Counted from the stretch's first letter, positions 49,960 through 60,490 are shown. The stretch: DNA of 64,000 nt from Apoda limacodes (GCA_946406115.1 OX291542.1:22951321-23015320); one strand, 5' to 3'. Notes: a model not told the origin generated them from the sequence alone. Made by a program: numbers and translations.

Positions 49960-50910
49960 GAGAACAGTCTTGACTTTTGAGCCGCTGTGCCGATTTTGAT
50001 GAAATTTAACAAGGACAATATATTAAATGCGAAAGTGTGTTTGTACGTTTGAAACAAAGCAACGGAACGACGTGAGTTTTTACACAGCGATAGATTATGT
50101 AGAGTGAGAGTGACAGGCCACTTTCTAACCAAGAGTTCCCATAATATTTTATTTCTTGACGCAGTAACGGAGCAAATGCCTAGATTTAAGGCAAATACCA
50201 GCTGATAGGATAACATACTGATAGGACTTTATATCCTGATCGTATACAAAGTCCTTTAACCTCCCATGGGAACAGTTTATTCCACACTATACCTTAACGT
50301 TGCGTGCAACAGAGCGATGGGTTGGCCTGATGTTTCACAACAGCCAAATCGATTTGACTAAAACTTGAAATGGAGATAGCTTATACTCTACATTAGCATA
50401 GACTAAATTGCATTTCGGAAAATGTAACCAATTTGCTATTGCTATAGCCTGCTAAAGAAAACTTCCTTTTTATACTCAAGGAGTTGCGGTGGGAATCCCA
50501 TACCGATGACCGAATTTAGAGTCACGGGCAAAAGCTGGTGCATTTTATAAAATAAACGTCTCCCTGTCTGTTCGTTTATGTTCTTTTCACGGCTAAGCTA
50601 CCGAATCGGTCTCGCTGAAATTTGGCAATTGATAGCTTGCACTTTGGCAAAGGACATAGGCTGCTTAAATAAAATTACAAAGTCGGTTAGTTTAAAAGAA
50701 TTGATTTAGCGGAATAGCTGAGCCGATTTTATTGAAGTTTAATGAGGGGAGGACAAGAACATAGCTACCAAAATTACGGCAAACTTCCTTTAAATAATCA
50801 AGGAATAGGAATAAAATATAATTGGCAAAGGCTTGTTTGTTATAAAGTTTGTACCTACGGAACTCTCGGTGCGCGAGTCCGACTTGCACTTATCTGGTTT
50901 CTGTAACAGA
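49960..50910 (+). repeat. Stack of CCGATAACC/CCCGGG-type repeat fragments and a foldback tail
   Basis: About 49975-50560 contains GAGCCGCTGTGCCGATTTTG, TTGAAATGGAGATAGCTTAT, GAGTTGCGGTGGGAATCCCA and GATGACCGAATTTAGAG. About 50565-50830 repeats the same order (TTCACGGCTAAGCTACCGAA). 50840-50905 is a foldback-family end (GGTGCGCGAGTCCGACTTGC). No gene. Confidence 0.45.
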
Positions 50911-51008
50911 CTTTTAGTGATTAACTGAAAAACATATTATATAAATAAAGATTGCCTATATAACGTAAAAAAATTTTTAATAAAAATATTAAAATTTGTT
51001 TTTCACAC

Positions 51009-51014
51009 TTTATT
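51009..51014 (-). terminator. Lipocalin-like gene polyadenylation signal
   Basis: AATAAA on the minus strand about 170 bp after the stop codon of the lipocalin-like gene; the intervening AT-rich stretch would be its 3' UTR. Confidence 0.45.
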
Positions 51015-51184
51015 AATACTTACATTATACATGACACGACGATATACGTCGTAAATTTTCTAATCCAATAAAAATAAAAATAAATGATCGTTATATAAAT
51101 TGTTTACAGGTTTTATAAAATAAAAAAAATGAAATTCAATAAAAATCAATTGATATAAAACGACTCAAATGAGTTCATTTCTTG

Positions 51185-51676
51185 TTAATTAATTAATAAG
51201 TCATTCATTCTGTCGCAAAAAAACTGCTTGCCCAATCCCGTCATATTGTAGTCAGCTATTACCTTCTTCGTTTTCGATAAATTGGGATGTTTGCTTAGTA
51301 ATGTAACAAGATTTGCTTTATCATTCATGGTCATAGTCAATGTAATGAAATCGTTATTAATTTTTGAAATTATTGTATCAAAATAGTAACCGCAGCAGTG
51401 CAAATAATGTGCTGCTTTATTATAATCCGCCTCAATGAAAACACGTTCCAAATATAAGTAATCGCCATTTACATAAACTTTATACTTATTCTTTTTTATC
51501 TTGTCTTTGTTGCAAACGCAATAATCATAATCCTCTTCCAGAAGTTTGATTTCGAATTTCTGACACACTTCATAAAGTCTTGTGTTCCATGCAGCCACAA
51601 CATAATATTTTCCAGCGAAATCTTCTTTAGCGAGGATGACAACACACCAAGTTACAATGAATAAAAATTTTAACAT
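51185..51676 (-). CDS. Secreted lipocalin-like protein (163 aa, intronless)
   Basis: Lipocalins are small secreted beta-barrels that bind hydrophobic ligands such as pigments or odorants. The frame has a signal peptide (MLKFLFIVTWCVVILA, 1-16), then the first-strand lipocalin signature as GKYYVVAAWN (22-31; the usual GxW is GKY). Cysteines lie at 38, 53, 55, 94, 95 and 154. The C-terminal part, LVTLLSKHPNLS (123-134) leading to a helix and Cys154, matches the lipocalin strand-helix-Cys ending. Length fits the family. The ATG at 51676 was chosen because it starts the signal peptide; an in-frame ATG 42 bp upstream would bury it. A TATA box and poly(A) signal flank it. It has no intron, whereas many insect lipocalin genes do, so a retrocopy origin is possible. 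Assignment rests on pattern reading, not a search. Confidence 0.65.
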   Translation of the reverse strand: MLKFLFIVTWCVVILAKEDFAGKYYVVAAWNTRLYEVCQKFEIKLLEEDYDYCVCNKDKIKKNKYKVYVNGDYLYLERVFIEADYNKAAHYLHCCGYYFDTIISKINNDFITLTMTMNDKANLVTLLSKHPNLSKTKKVIADYNMTGLGKQFFCDRMNDLLIN

Positions 51677-51744
51677 TATGTAAAGAGTTAGGTATTCAGT
51701 ATACTTCACAGTCTTCAATAAAATGGCCTAAACTAACGCACCAA

Positions 51745-51751
51745 ATTTATA
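51745..51751 (-). promoter_or_regulatory. TATA box of lipocalin-like gene
   Basis: TATAAAT on the minus strand about 70 bp upstream of the chosen ATG, which predicts a transcription start near 51718 and a 5' UTR of about 40 nt. Confidence 0.45.
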
Positions 51752-51861
51752 TCAGTTACCCGCAAATAGTAATTAATATGCGCATACCATTAACGTAATT
51801 AAGTAAATGATAGTAAGTTCTTACTAAACATACAATACAAACTTACAAAAAAGTTGATAAA

Positions 51862-51935
51862 AAATCGGCTAAGTGCGAGTCGGACTCGCGCACGAAGCGT
51901 TCTGTACCATTATAATTTTGAAGATTAGGGTACTA
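51862..51935 (-). repeat. Foldback-family tail fragment
   Basis: It reads ATCGGCTAAGTGCGAGTCGG and ACTCGCGCACGAAGCGTTCT, the complement of the family 3' end. It lies about 110 bp upstream of the lipocalin TATA box. Confidence 0.6.
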
Positions 51936-53130
51936 TTATTGATTTATAATGGATTTGGTTGTCACTAAAAGTGATACAGTTCACTTATGAAATAGGTTTA
52001 GCTCTATAGGTTGTATTAGAACTGTAAAAAAGAAGTTAAATATTCTTTCCAGTTAGTGTAGTTGCAGCGGCCGCTTATATACTTATGACGTAAAAGCTTG
52101 TTTCGGACTGCAGTGTCAAAAGAAGGTTTGAAGATCATCATTAACTTCTTATAATTCTTATTGCTATAAATCTGCTATATTAGAGTTGCTTATATATCAT
52201 AGGGCTGTTGTTCAACTTCATTAACGTCATTGGTTCTGCAACGGAGTTAATTAAGAGTGTATTAACACCAAACATGCGTTGTATAACTCTTACATACAGC
52301 TTACGCCTGTAATACGAAAGATAATTAGAGGTTAAATAGTTATAGCAGTTTTGTACGATCCTGATATAAGGGTTATGGTGTAAGATAAACAAATGGTAAT
52401 TCTTTAATGACACCATTTAATGTTTCTAACGCTTAAAGTTTTTGTCTATAATCTAATCTTACATTAAGAAAACATTTATCGAACTGAGCTAAAATTTGAG
52501 ATTTCACTACTTCGTAAAGAACCCTAATCTTAAGGTATATAGATGGATGCAGCTCCACTGCAGGTAGATGTTTTCGCTAAGTACGTAGTTCCTCTCTTTT
52601 GTCAACCAAAGATCGCATAATACTCTTGACTACCGGCGTTGTAATTCTTCGAATGTCGTAATAGATTTAAGAAAAGTCTGCACCTTCAAGATAAATATCG
52701 CCATTTTCAATCACAAAATGTTGCAATGTCCGTAGATAAACAGTAGCACTTATTTCATATCTATAAATTAATGTAATTTTATGACTTAAGAAGTTTTAAC
52801 TATTTACTTTTGACCCCAAAAACGCTACAAATGAGTAATAAGGTATCAAAATACAGGTCCAAGTTCTATTTGACACCGTTATAGATATTTTATATAACAT
52901 AAACTTTCAATAAAGTCCATTATAAATGCAATTAAGGTTCAAGCGGAAAACTGACGATCTTATAACACCTCTTATACACTTCTAAAAAAGGGTCTATACA
53001 GGCTTTACCTGCTAAATTTTGCGCCAAAATCGAAGATATAAAGGTGTTATTACACTCTATAACTCTCTTATAAATTATACGCTAACTCTTTAATATTTAA
53101 GCAGAACCGAAAAAAAGGTCCACTACAGCT
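51936..53130. other. Intergenic, no gene seen
   Basis: AT-rich. 52180-52416 (-) is open for 78 codons but has no family resemblance. About 52790-53130 is low-complexity AT-rich sequence with repeated CTATA/TATAA words leading into a CCGATAA-type repeat (53130-53230). Confidence 0.3.
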
Positions 53131-53269
53131 TTTCTTCACGCTAAAATGCTACTTGGGCGATGAACCGATAATTTGCTACGGAGATAGTTTGAGTCCCGGG
53201 AAAGGACATAATATTGTTTTTATCCCGGAAAATAATATAAGTAAAATACAGTTTTTGAAATATTTCGCC

Positions 53270-53990
53270 AATTTATTTAGGCGTCGTCAGTCATAAATAC
53301 AATATTTTTGTTACAAAAAAGGGCAATTCGTGCTATTTATAAATTAGGATCTAGGATATCTCTGAGGGATAGGTTTAGGGAAGTAAAAATTTTAACTTTA
53401 GTGTCGCAGTACATATATGAAAATCTTTTATATGTACATAAAAATATCAATAGTTTTAGCAAGAAAAGTGACGTTCACAAAGTAAATACTAGAAGTAAAA
53501 ATAAGCTGTTGGTGCATGATACACGTCTACACAAAATAAGTAACTCTTTTATACACTTTTACAACAAAGTTCCCAATAAAATTCAAAATCTATCAATAAA
53601 TAAATTTAAATCTTTTATCAAGCAGGTACTTTGTAAAAAGGCATATTACAATATTTCAGACTATGTAAATGATAAAAATCCTTGGGACTGATAATGCTCA
53701 ATTACAGGATGCATAGGTAAACCAAATTAAAATGGAAATAACATAAAATTGTACGATTAAAAATTTTTATTTAAAACATTAATTGTATTTTAGTTTATTT
53801 AAGTGTTTTTAAAAGAGTAACTATCGAGTTTCTTGCCGGATTCTTCTCGGTAGAAATCAACAACATTGTGAACCGGCGGGAAGGTGGGAGGGTTCAAAAA
53901 ATAATATTTTATAACTTTGACGATTCAAAAGTGATTGTAAAATCCTTATTTGAATAAACCATTTTGACTTTGACTTTGACTTTGACATAC
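53270..53990 (+). mobile_element. 5'-truncated LINE with intact 3' end (CR1/Jockey superfamily)
   Basis: The open frame 53308-53691 encodes the ORF2 C-terminus: LQKRAIRAIYKLGSRISLRD, ILTLVSQYIYENLLYVHKN, NTRSKNKLLVH, FYNKVPNKIQNL, ending KNPWD. The 3' UTR contains GAGTTTCTTGCCGGATTCTT and TGTGAACCGGCGGGAAGG, then AATCCTTATTTGAATAAACC and a (TTTGAC)n tail at 53963-53986. This ending is typical of an abundant lepidopteran LINE family. The frame is intact, so the insertion is fairly young. Confidence 0.8.
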
Positions 53991-54067
53991 ATAATACAAA
54001 ATATAGATTATTATACACCTATATCGGTACATGTTAATTTGTTTTAAAACTGCCAATATAAAAAAAA

Positions 54068-54240
54068 ACTGGTTGCCTGTAAAGTCGGTATACGGGCGAA
54101 AGTTTTACGTGACAATGATTTTATGTCTGTCTCTCTCGCTCTTAGGCGGGCGCGTGCCTCTCACTCACTCTCATTGTGAGCGAATAACGTGAGCGGAGCG
54201 TAACGCAGTTTCTTGAAGTGTCACCCGGCAAACCAATTTA
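54068..54240. repeat. MITE-like repeat (GGTTGCCTGTAAAGTCGG)
   Basis: It starts ACTGGTTGCCTGTAAAGTCG and GTATACGGGCGAAAG and ends GTGTCACCCGGCAAACCAAT, weakly inverted to the start. The interior is rich in CTCTC/GAGCG. The opening phrase recurs widely in Lepidoptera. Confidence 0.45.
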
Positions 54241-54676
54241 TAAGACGTTGTCACGTCAAAATCTATCAACCACCATTAGATAATTTACAACTTAAGTACT
54301 AAGATAAAACGTTATCTGTATGTTTATTAACAGAGAGAGAGTGTGTGTGCAAAAGCGTGCGTGTGTTTGTTATAAATTGGATGAATCAATCCGTTATCTA
54401 TTAGGGTAAAAGTGGGATAGTTGCCCTAGGAGTATAGATGCCTCGAAACTTGTACTGAGTATCTCAAACATAATACGATCGCAGTTATTAGTTATATTCA
54501 AAGGTTGGACCCTACCCTCAGTTCGTGGATATCAGGTGCATGCATCGAACGTGGAGTGTGTAGTTAAATAAATTTGCCGAATTCGTTCACGGACGTCGAA
54601 TTCCACTGTGTTTTGAGAGCAAGTAACTTTTCATTTTACAGCAAAGTTGATTTTATGTAACTAATATTTGCAAGTA

Positions 54677-54880
54677 TGTAGCGGATCATATCGTACCGAT
54701 ATAAGCAAGTCTGACGTCACGCATCCGACAACGCGCTATCGAAGTTCCTTCGGCAGTTCAGCATATATAGAAACCGAAGCGCAAGTTGAGCTGACCACGG
54801 CGGTCCCCAGGCATTACACCTCGCCCGGCAGGAGATCTCCTCTTTGCCGCCGCACCTCAAGTATATGGTTTGATCATCAA
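54677..54880 (+). repeat. Gypsy-like LTR fragment
   Basis: It begins TGTAGCGGATCATATCG and carries ACGCGCTATCGAAGTTCCTT followed by a CATATATAGAAACC promoter-like box, the layout of lepidopteran gypsy LTRs. Its right end is not resolved. The motif GCGCTATCGAAGTT is shared with duplicated segment B (39300-39345, 42590-42615). Confidence 0.45.
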
Positions 54881-55084
54881 TAATAAGTGGTGGTTTAAAA
54901 AAATCTAAATCCGTACGAAAAGGATTGATGCCCCAGTTTTTTCGAGTAAAGATTTTCTTTGACTATGTACGGTGACTATTGTAACATATTTGTTCGCTTA
55001 AAACGTAGATATATAAGTAATTTTAGAAGCAATTTAGTACCTATGTTATTGTCATAGTTTACTACAAGATAAATTGATAAAAAC

Positions 55085-55505
55085 CCGCCGGTCGAGCTCG
55101 GAGTCGGACTCGCGCACGAAGGGTTCCGTACCATTATCTCTAAAAACGGCAAAAAATCATGTTTTTTTTAAAGGAGCCCTCTTAAATATTTGTTTTATTT
55201 TAGTTTAATTATTTATTTTTAAAGTGACTATATCATTTAATATTTTATGAATATTTTAAGCGTCTGCCTGTTGCCGTTTACAATATCGAGCAAGAACGAG
55301 CACGAAAATCACGTTTTTTGTATGGGAGCCCCCTCAAATATTTATTTTATTCTATTTTTTAGTATTTGTTGTTATAGCGGCAACATAAATACATCTGTGA
55401 AAATTTCAACTGTCTATCACGGTTTCATGAGATACAGCCTGGTGACAGATAGATGGACGGTAGTAATAGGGTTCCGCTAATTACCCTTTGGGTACAGAAT
55501 CCAAA
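55085..55505 (-). repeat. Foldback-plus-tail repeat, complete minus-strand copy
   Basis: The 3' tail (CGGAGTCGGACTCGCGCACG) is at the left with GAAGGGTTCCGTACC; the 5' end with ACCCTTTGGGTACAGAATCC is at the right. The tail carries a small insertion (GAGCTCGG). Confidence 0.65.
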
Positions 55506-55617
55506 AAAAAACCTTTAAATTTTAGTTTAAATAATGGTGTTACACAGTAGTAGTTTACTTATAAGGTATAATGATTAAAACCAGTGTTACGTACCATTGA
55601 TATAAATTAGTAATTAT

Positions 55618-55754
55618 TAGACTTGCAACGAATATTCGGCTACTTTTCGGTATTCGGCCGAATACATTTGCCAAATATTCAGCTATTTGGCCAAGAAATC
55701 ACAGAATATTCGGTATTTGGCGTGTGATCGAATACACTATTCGTTGCAAGTCTA
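55618..55754. repeat. 137-bp MITE with perfect 17-bp inverted repeats
   Basis: TAGACTTGCAACGAATA (55618-55634) and its exact complement (55738-55754). The interior is full of ATTCGG / TTTGGC words. TA at each end is compatible with a Tc1/mariner-type TA duplication. Confidence 0.8.
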
Positions 55755-56199
55755 GTAATTAAACATTTTCTTTTATTAATCCCTAAGGGCAACTATCCTC
55801 ATAGTACTAAAATTATTGCGGAATCTATCCCATATGGTGGGCATTTATCCCCAAATCGGTACTGCAAAAAATAATTTATTTGGCTGTTTAGATAATTACT
55901 CTTAATCTTGATAACCGTAAAAGACATGGTTTTCAATATAAATAATTGCACTGTTTGGAAATAATGAGCCAATTTCAAAATGTGGGGCAACTACTTTTTA
56001 CCCTATTAGAATAAAAATAGTTTACCAATCGGTAACAAACGTAATAAAATTATACAGAAAAACATGCAACAGGAGATAGTTTTTAGGCTTGTATCGATAT
56101 CAGATAAAAAAAAAACTTGAGGAAGTACTAGCATTTACCTGCGGCTCTGTCAGCTCTAAATTCTGTTCCTACGGCAACTCCTTCATTAGTAAGAAAAAG

Positions 56200-57075
56200 T
56201 ATGTACGGGCGTAACTTTCGAACGACTGCACTAAATTGAATAATTCTTTTTTGTTGTGTTCGTTATTGTCAAGACAAGGTTTGTATGAAAAAAAATGACC
56301 GGCCAAGTGCAAGTCGGACTCGCGCACTAATAATAACTTCCGAATGACGGCACTAAATTGGGTAATTCTTTTTTTGTTGTGTTTGTTATTATCAGAACAA
56401 GGTTTGTACGAAAGAAAATACGCGGTCAAGTGCGAGTCGGAGTCGCGCTCTAAGAATAACTTTCGAACGACTGCACCAAATTGTAAAATTGGTTCGGCAG
56501 CAAGTACCGAACATGCAACTTCTCTTGAGAAAAATTCTTTTACAAAAAAAAAATTACGTCGTATTGGGTCCGCCATTTTGAATTTTAAAAACAGATAAAA
56601 AATTCGAAATCAGCACCCTCGAAAACCCTTTACTACCCCTCGATACATGAAATTATGTTTTTAGACCGATTTATTTCAGACTGGCGTATCGATTTATATG
56701 TCATCAGAGCGATTCGGTAGTTATTGAGGAATCGAAAGCCAAAATATGTCTACATACATACATACGTACACACACACACGCACACACAGACATCACTCTA
56801 AAAATGATTGAAAATGATTCTCCAAGTCTTGAAACGTAAAGAAAACACAAAATTTTCGATTTCAATTTTCGGACCTATTCCAATAACTTCTCAAGAGAAG
56901 TTAATAATTCTTTTTTTTTTAATGTTCGTTATTGTCAAGACAAGGTTTGTATGAAAGAAAATATCCGGTCAAGTGCTCGTCGAACTCGCGCAGTAAAAAT
57001 AACTTTCAAACGACTGCACCAAATTGTATAATTCTTTTTTTTGTGTTCGTTATTGTCAGGACAAGATTATAGGTT
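56200..57075 (-). repeat. Tandem array of about 120-bp units containing the foldback tail
   Basis: Each unit has AACGACTGCACCAAATTG, TTCGTTATTGTCAAGACAAG, GTTTGTATGAAAGAAAATA and CGGTCAAGTGCGAGTCGG. Copies start at about 56212, 56338, 56460 (partial), 56908 and 57000. Unrelated sequence with an (AC)n patch (56775-56790) separates the third and fourth. The long minus-strand frame (56169-56576) is a by-product of the repeat. Confidence 0.65.
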
Positions 57076-57159
57076 AAATATATATACAAGGTGATTATAA
57101 AATAACTTTGTTGTCAATCCGCCTGTCTGTCTGTATGTCTATCTGTCAAGAACCTTTTT

Positions 57160-58052
57160 TTAGGGTTCCGTACCTGAAAGGTAATTAGTAACCCTATTAC
57201 TAAGGCTCCGCTGTCCGTCCGTCTGTCCGTCCGTCTGTCACCAGGCTGTATCTTATAAACCGTGATAGTAAGACAGTTGAAATTTTCACACAAGATGTAT
57301 TTCTGTTGCCGCTACAACATCAAATAATAAAAAACAAAAAATAATTGAGGGGGCTCCTATACAACAAACGTGATTTCTCCGCTCGATTTTGTTCGACATT
57401 GATAAGGGCAACAGGCAGACGCCTAAAACATTCACAGAGTATATAGTTATATAGTCACTTTAAAAATTACTAATTAAATTAAAATAAGAAAATATTTAAG
57501 GGGGGCTCCCATACAACAAACGTGACCTTTTTGCCGCCTTTATAGATTATGGTACGGAACCCTTCGTGCGCGAGTCCGACTCGCACTTGGCTGATTTTTT
57601 AGGAACGCGTGAAGTTATCAAGTTGAAATCAATATCAAATTCTAAGGTTTACGGTAGTAATAGGGTTCCGCTAATTACCCTAGGCTTGTAAGTCAATGCA
57701 ATTAAAAATATGTCCAAAAAACAGTAATTTTTGGCGCGTTTTGTAACCCAAATAAATCAAAACCCACGGCGTACTTCCCGTTGATCTAGAATCATGAAAT
57801 TTGGCAAGAAGCAATGACATGTAGCACACATAAATGAAATAAATCTAAAAACCTTAAATTTGTTGAAACATTACAAAAAATATTTTTTTCCGATTATAAG
57901 CTTATTTGTAGTTGGTAAACTAACCGCGACCTATGTTGATGTATTGAGACAACAGTTATCCAACGGCAAAGTTAACTTTGTACCTCAATACAGTTTACCT
58001 TTTACGGAACTCCGGTGCGCGAGTCCGACTCGCCCTTGGCCGGTTTTTCTGA
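57160..58052 (+). repeat. Two adjacent foldback-plus-tail repeats
   Basis: Copy 1 (57160-57600) starts AGGGTTCCGTACCTGAAAGG and ends GCGCGAGTCCGACTCGCACT then TGGCTGATTTTTT. Copy 2 (57601-58052) has the long body (ACGGCGTACTTCCCGTTG, CCAACGGCAAAGTTAAC) and ends GAGTCCGACTCGCCCTTGG. Copy 2 may be the source of the body seen at 36240. Confidence 0.75.
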
Positions 58053-58499
58053 TTTCTATTACAAGTATTTACCTCATTTTTCAACAAAAATGACACAGAT
58101 CTTAAACGTTGGACTATTAGCAATTTTGAGGGATATTTTGGGATGGAAGAGATGATCAGGAATGAGGCGCTCAGTAAGAATTTGGAGATTTTTAGGTGGA
58201 CAAGGAATGTTCCACGAGAATAGTCTGAGTCGGAAACGCAATAGAATCGGTAAAATTCGATTTTCACGAATATTTTAAAATTCAAAGTGTTTTTTTTTTG
58301 TATATATGTTAAGAGGGCTTATTGGGAAAAGTCTAGAGTACTCGGGTCTCGCGTTCTCGGGAGCAAAATGTATAGAAGAATATCTCGACTCTGGATAACA
58401 TTCAGCATTATGAAAGCAAACGAATTTCTCGTGATATCGCCTAATCGAAGTCTCGAGCAAATAACTTTAGAGTTGAAGTATCAGTTCCTACAACAACGC

Positions 58500-58690
58500 T
58501 AAGTATTGTCAATTAGCTTTAGTGTTGCTGTGTCAGTTAAAATAATAGTAGGTATTACTACTCGCCAATAGATGTCAGGAAAAGTCATATTTTTCAATTT
58601 ATTATTGCATTAAAACACGGATAGAACGACGTTTTCTAAAAATGAAACCTAGCTAGATCGATTATACGCCCCCAAACCCCCCTGCATTTA
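58500..58690 (+). repeat. Interspersed repeat, second copy of 5465-5745
   Basis: Same phrases in the same order (TACTACTCGCCAATAGATGT, CTAGCTAGATCGATTA, C-rich run). Non-coding. Confidence 0.55.
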
Positions 58691-58754
58691 ATAACTACCT
58701 GAGTAATGTATTCGCGTTGATAACAGTGCTAATCTAACAACTTACGAGCATTTT

Positions 58755-59000
58755 TTGAGGTGAAGTCTCAAGTGTGACTTCACCTTAAAAATTGGGATTC
58801 ACTTAAGTCATCTGGAACATAGTCACAAAAGTTCATCTTAATAAATTAAAATAACAGACGGTCCCAGTGTCTTCTTAGTATTACTTCAAACTGCTATGTA
58901 CTTTTAGCAACAAAAATCATTAAAAAAACTACACCTCAATAGGCGTTTATTTTCGAAAACTAGCTTTAAAAGCAAAAACTACAAAATTTAAATTGTATTT
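58755..59000 (-). repeat. Inverse copy of the 44520-44765 repeat, with a hairpin end
   Basis: It matches 44520-44765 in reverse. At its end a perfect 10-bp stem AGGTGAAGTC / GACTTCACCT with an 8-nt loop lies at 58758-58785. Confidence 0.65.
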
Positions 59001-59349
59001 TTGTTGGTGCTTAAAACTGGGATTAATAAAATGTATTTACAGATGAGCACAAGTTTTCAAATTGCACTTGTGTCGTTTTGTCCTAAATTTAGATTTTTTT
59101 ATTAATTATTTTCGAATTAAGATGTGTTATTATTAACAATATTTTGGGTGTTTTTAGAACTATACTCTCAGTTTTGTAGCTTAGTACTAACGTCACGGTT
59201 CTTTGATATTTTTGTCATACCGAATAATAGGCCTAAATACGTTTCGGATAAAAACTGTATACCTTACAAGACATGAAGCCATAGTTTCATCGTTTTTATC
59301 TTGCTATAACGAAACGCAAGTGCGGAATTACCTGAATGCAAAATGTCCA

Positions 59350-59600
59350 ATCAATCAATCAATATAATTTATTCAATTCAGGCTACAATAATTGAGCACA
59401 TATGAATGTCACTACGCCATCGGTTCGTAAGTTTATAGGGGGTCTCCCTATAAACTCAGCAAGGGCATTTCTTTTCTCCCTTTCTCTTACAGCATCCAAT
59501 TAAAATATTGGAAAATGCCCTCCCTATCATAGAAGAGCACTTTCCTTTACAAAAAAAAACATGAAATTTAAAGCACAAGCATAACATAAAAAAGCAAAAT
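59350..59600 (-). repeat. LINE-like 3' end with hairpin
   Basis: The minus strand ends GCCTGAATTGAATAAATTAT followed by TTGATTGATTGATTGG, a poly(A)-like signal and simple-repeat tail as in LINE 3' ends. A perfect hairpin GTTTATAGGG / CCCTATAAAC with a 5-nt loop lies at 59431-59455. No coding part was seen upstream. Confidence 0.5.
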
Positions 59601-59724
59601 ATAAAAAAAAGACAGTTTTTGTATTCATCACTTAAAAATAATCAATGTCTTACAGTATTGATGAACAAAACAAAAAAGTAAGACTAAATACTTAGTACAA
59701 AGTAAATACTAAGTAAGTTTGCAA

Positions 59725-59915
59725 GAGCAGACCAGCCTCCACAGGCGGCACCCATTTACGATTAGACACATGTATCAGCCTTCGCTTCACTCAACCATGT
59801 TCCATGGATGTCCTAACAGGTGGAAAGGACGAAGCAGACCAATAGCTGGCCTCCACGCTCTCCTGACCTCAATCCAGTTAATTTCTTTCGTAGGTGCAGG
59901 ATGTGCATTTATGTT
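59725..59915 (+). pseudogene. Tc1/mariner-superfamily transposase fragment
   Basis: In one frame the end reads SWPPRSPDLNPVNFF, the motif containing the last catalytic acidic residue region of DDE/D transposases (WPPRSPDLNPxDFF). In another frame, upstream, it reads FHGCPNRWKGRSRPI, matching the preceding FPxRWIGRxGPI block. The expected Asp in NPxDFF is Asn here. Frameshifted remnant with no inverted repeats found. Confidence 0.6.
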
Positions 59916-60189
59916 AAAGGACATAACTTTGAATAACCTTTCGTAAATAAATTTATGTTTATCACAATAAACTGTGCTTCAATGTTGATAAATTGAAAGA
60001 AAAAAGTTAAATGCAACACCAAAAAAGCTAGTTTTCCTAAAAAGTTACCCCTTATTGTTTTGAAGGCAATCTACTGAAAGTATTCAGTTTTTATTCGAAA
60101 CTTCCAGTATTTCGGCCTATTATTTGGTCTGAACCGTGACGTTTTGGTTTGTAACTAAGTAATCTTCAAGAACATACCTCCGCTAATTA

Positions 60190-60490
60190 CCCTTTGGGTA
60201 TAGAACCCTAAAAAACACATTTTTCTTGGGTTGTCGCTCTCGGGGGCGTCCCTTCGACCGGCGTGAGTCTAGAACCCGAAGGTGAGTCACCGCCAGGAGG
60301 GGAGTTCCCCGTTACGCGGGTGCGGTTGCGGTTGAGTGGGGGCGAGAAGCGCCCCGGCACTCTTTGATACCTCGTGTATCCGTTCGGGCGCCGACGTACC
60401 CGGGGACGTCGGCGTCGTGTGAGTGGGGAGGCCCTATTCGGGGAGGTCGTAGAGCGATTCCGACTCACACTTAGCCGGTTTTTTTCTTTT
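60190..60490 (+). repeat. Foldback-family ends around a GC-rich insert
   Basis: The left end has ACCCTTTGGGTATAGAACCC and the right end CGATTCCGACTCACACTTAG then CCGGTTTTTTT, both of the foldback family. In between (about 60230-60455) the sequence is strongly GC-rich, unlike the AT-rich surroundings. The minus-strand frame over it (Arg/Pro-rich) is probably compositional. Confidence 0.55.

Larger units (their letters stand above)
54398..56013. mobile_element. DNA element with inverted GGGTAAAA...AGTTGCCC ends, carrying nested insertions
   Basis: The left end CTATTAGGGTAAAAGTGGG followed by ATAGTTGCCC (54398-54426) and the right end, whose complement reads CTAATAGGGTAAAAAGTAG then TTGCCCC, form imperfect inverted repeats. 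Inside lie an LTR-like segment (54677), a foldback element (55085) and a 137-bp MITE (55618). Own sequence is left at 54427-54676 and 55760-55985; it is non-coding. Confidence 0.45.

Noticed and set aside
56169..56598. 135-codon minus-strand frame with internal repeats
   Set aside because: The repeats are the tandem 120-bp array; the protein pattern follows the DNA repeat and has no family resemblance.
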